DNA of 64,000 bases, taken from contig NZ_JBCNJT010000001.1 in assembly GCF_039596395.1 (NCBI RefSeq), positions 434,001 through 498,000 on the forward strand. Reading direction: 5' to 3'. A program made the position numbers and the translations under genes. A model generated the notes under the pieces. It was not told where the DNA came from. It made no database searches and saw only the letters and a list, made by a program, of their open reading frames with translations. Each line of letters starts with the position of its first letter. The stretch's first letter is position 1. The DNA comes from Fluviicola sp. Lineage in GTDB: Bacteria; Bacteroidota; Bacteroidia; Flavobacteriales_D; Crocinitomicaceae. This document shows positions 62,682 to 64,000 of this stretch, in pieces.

Positions 62682-64000
62682 TTACGAAATTTCTGCCCAA
62701 TTTGGCTTGTCTTGGAGTCTTTTTATTGCCTCCAAACGCAAGAAAACATGTTCCTGTTTTTCCAAACGCGGGTCGTCTTGTAAAAGCTCTCTTGCTTTCT
62801 CCCGGGCCAGTGCAACAAGCGGGCCATCTTTCGCCAAATCGGCAATTTTCAAGTCCAGCTGGCCACTTTGCTGCGTTCCCATGATATCTCCGGGCCCACG
62901 CAATTCCAAATCGACTTCCGAAATTTCAAATCCGTCATTGGTACGAACCATGGTGTGAATGCGCTTTTTGGTATCGGCAGATAATTTATTCCCGGTCATC
63001 AGCAAACAGTATGACTGTTCGGCGCCACGGCCAACACGGCCACGCAGCTGGTGTAACTGCGACAATCCGAAACGTTCTGAGCTTTCGATCACCATCACGG
63101 AAGCATTCGGTACGTTCACCCCGACTTCAATTACGGTAGTAGCAATCATAATTTGTGTTTTCCCTTCCACAAACTGCTGCATTTCGTAGTCTTTGACTTC
63201 GGGTTTCATTTTCCCGTGAACAATACTCACACGGTAATCAGGAAGCGGGAAAGCCCGGCTAATGGCTTCGTAACCATCCATCAGGTTGTTGTAATCCAGC
63301 GTTTCGGATTCCTGGATGAGCGGATAGACGATGTAGATCTGCCTTCCAAGTGCAATTTCCCTGCGGATAAACCCGAAAACCAACGACCGGTCTTTTTCAA
63401 AATGGTGTTTGGTAGTGATGGGTTTTCTTCCCGGAGGAAGTTCGTCAATGACAGAAACATCCAAATCGCCATAATAAGTCATTGCCAGTGTTCTCGGGAT
63501 CGGAGTTGCCGTCATGACCAGAATATGCGGTGGCGAAGTATTTTTCTTCCACAGACGTGAACGTTGTTCCACACCGAAGCGGTGCTGCTCATCAATTACG
63601 ACCAATCCTAAATTCTTGAATTGCACGATGTCTTCCAGCAAAGCATGCGTTCCGACCAAAATATGGATCTCGCCATTCAGTAATTGCTCGTGAATGATTT
63701 TACGGGCAGATTTTTTGGTAGAACCGGTCAGCAAGGCAATTTTTACCGGCGTTCCTTCCAGTAATTCGCTCAGGCCGGTAAAATGCTGATTTGCCAGGAT
63801 TTCTGTTGGCGCCATCAAAGCTCCCTGTAATCCCGAGCCGATTCCCATAAGGATCGTCAGCAAAGCAACGACGGTTTTCCCGCTTCCCACATCGCCCTGC
63901 AGCAACCGGTTCATCTGGAATCCGGATCCGATATCCCTGCGAATTTCGCGGAGCACTTTCTTCTGGGCATTCGTCAGTGGGAAAGGCAGGTTGTTTTCGT
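62682..64000 (-). CDS. recG: ATP-dependent DNA helicase RecG, 3' part
   Basis: Branch-migrating helicase acting on stalled forks and Holliday junctions. The frame stays open to the window edge, so the N-terminal wedge domain is missing; the GTG at 63956 is internal. The visible 439 residues start in the LPFPLTNAQKKVLREIRRDI region. They contain Walker A QGDVGSGKTVVALL, motif II DEQHRFGVEQR, TATPIPRTLAMTYYGDLDVSVIDELPPGRKPI, and motif VI HQLRGRVGRGAEQSYCLL. The C-terminal wing ends normally at LQDKPNWAEIS. Identification firm. Confidence 0.95.
   Translation of the reverse strand, partial: ENNLPFPLTNAQKKVLREIRRDIGSGFQMNRLLQGDVGSGKTVVALLTILMGIGSGLQGALMAPTEILANQHFTGLSELLEGTPVKIALLTGSTKKSARKIIHEQLLNGEIHILVGTHALLEDIVQFKNLGLVVIDEQHRFGVEQRSRLWKKNTSPPHILVMTATPIPRTLAMTYYGDLDVSVIDELPPGRKPITTKHHFEKDRSLVFGFIRREIALGRQIYIVYPLIQESETLDYNNLMDGYEAISRAFPLPDYRVSIVHGKMKPEVKDYEMQQFVEGKTQIMIATTVIEVGVNVPNASVMVIESSERFGLSQLHQLRGRVGRGAEQSYCLLMTGNKLSADTKKRIHTMVRTNDGFEISEVDLELRGPGDIMGTQQSGQLDLKIADLAKDGPLVALAREKARELLQDDPRLEKQEHVFLRLEAIKRLQDKPNWAEIS

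Overview
The window is chromosomal DNA from a member of the Bacteroidota, most likely a Flavobacteriales bacterium close to Fluviicola/Crocinitomicaceae (inference). The basis is: two large surface proteins with SprB-type repeats and gliding-motility-associated (type IX secretion, type B) C-terminal domains; many promoters with the Bacteroidota -7 element TAnnTTTG; a GdhA, fused E1 alpha/beta dehydrogenase and AccC/SucC gene set typical of the phylum; and many small Sec-exported or lipoprotein genes. No rRNA, tRNA, CRISPR array, transposase or integrase was recognised.

Layout. 1-9.6 kb is housekeeping: the end of rsmE, a DUF4159 exported protein, a GlsB-type membrane protein, argS and an arginase-family gene (minus strand), a lipoprotein/exported pair, ftsK and a LolA-like carrier. 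9.8-26.2 kb is one very large three-gene unit: a DNRLRE-domain exported protein, a 2145-residue SpvB/RHS-like protein and a 2732-residue RHS protein. The last has an AT-rich C-terminal tip of about 290 residues that looks like an exchangeable effector end, with no visible immunity gene after it. 26.3-29.8 kb holds a fused E1 2-oxoacid dehydrogenase and gdhA (minus). 30.0-36.0 kb holds a small exported protein and two tandem paralogous T9SS surface proteins, followed by an outer-membrane barrel and a small exported papain-like candidate.

38.0-47.9 kb is again core: an RsmF-like methyltransferase and tsaD (minus), a TamB-like giant, accC and sucC. 48.0-52.5 kb is the most interesting accessory stretch. 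It has an AT-rich RelA/SpoT-synthetase-domain gene that looks acquired, then a short promoter-to-terminator unit encoding a 25-residue peptide or a small RNA. After these comes a tight rtcB-prfH-TPR operon. RtcB (RNA ligase) with PrfH (release-factor homologue without a stop-codon-reading domain) is a known pairing linked to rescue and repair of ribosomes with cleaved rRNA; the TPR gene overlapping prfH is a possible third component. Dispersed ATCTGTGCATC-type repeats lie on both sides of the RelA/SpoT gene and in the rtcB leader.

52.6-64 kb contains an S41 protease, an exported helical protein, a DUF4846 lipoprotein, map with an overlapping membrane protein, a TonB-C/von Willebrand A fusion, an outer-membrane barrel, dusB, a tiny secreted TonB-C-like protein and the 3' part of recG, which runs off the window. 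Several intergenic repeat families are present: TTCAA-rich blocks, a GTAGGGGCG palindrome, and CTGAGCGGAGTCGAA elements.
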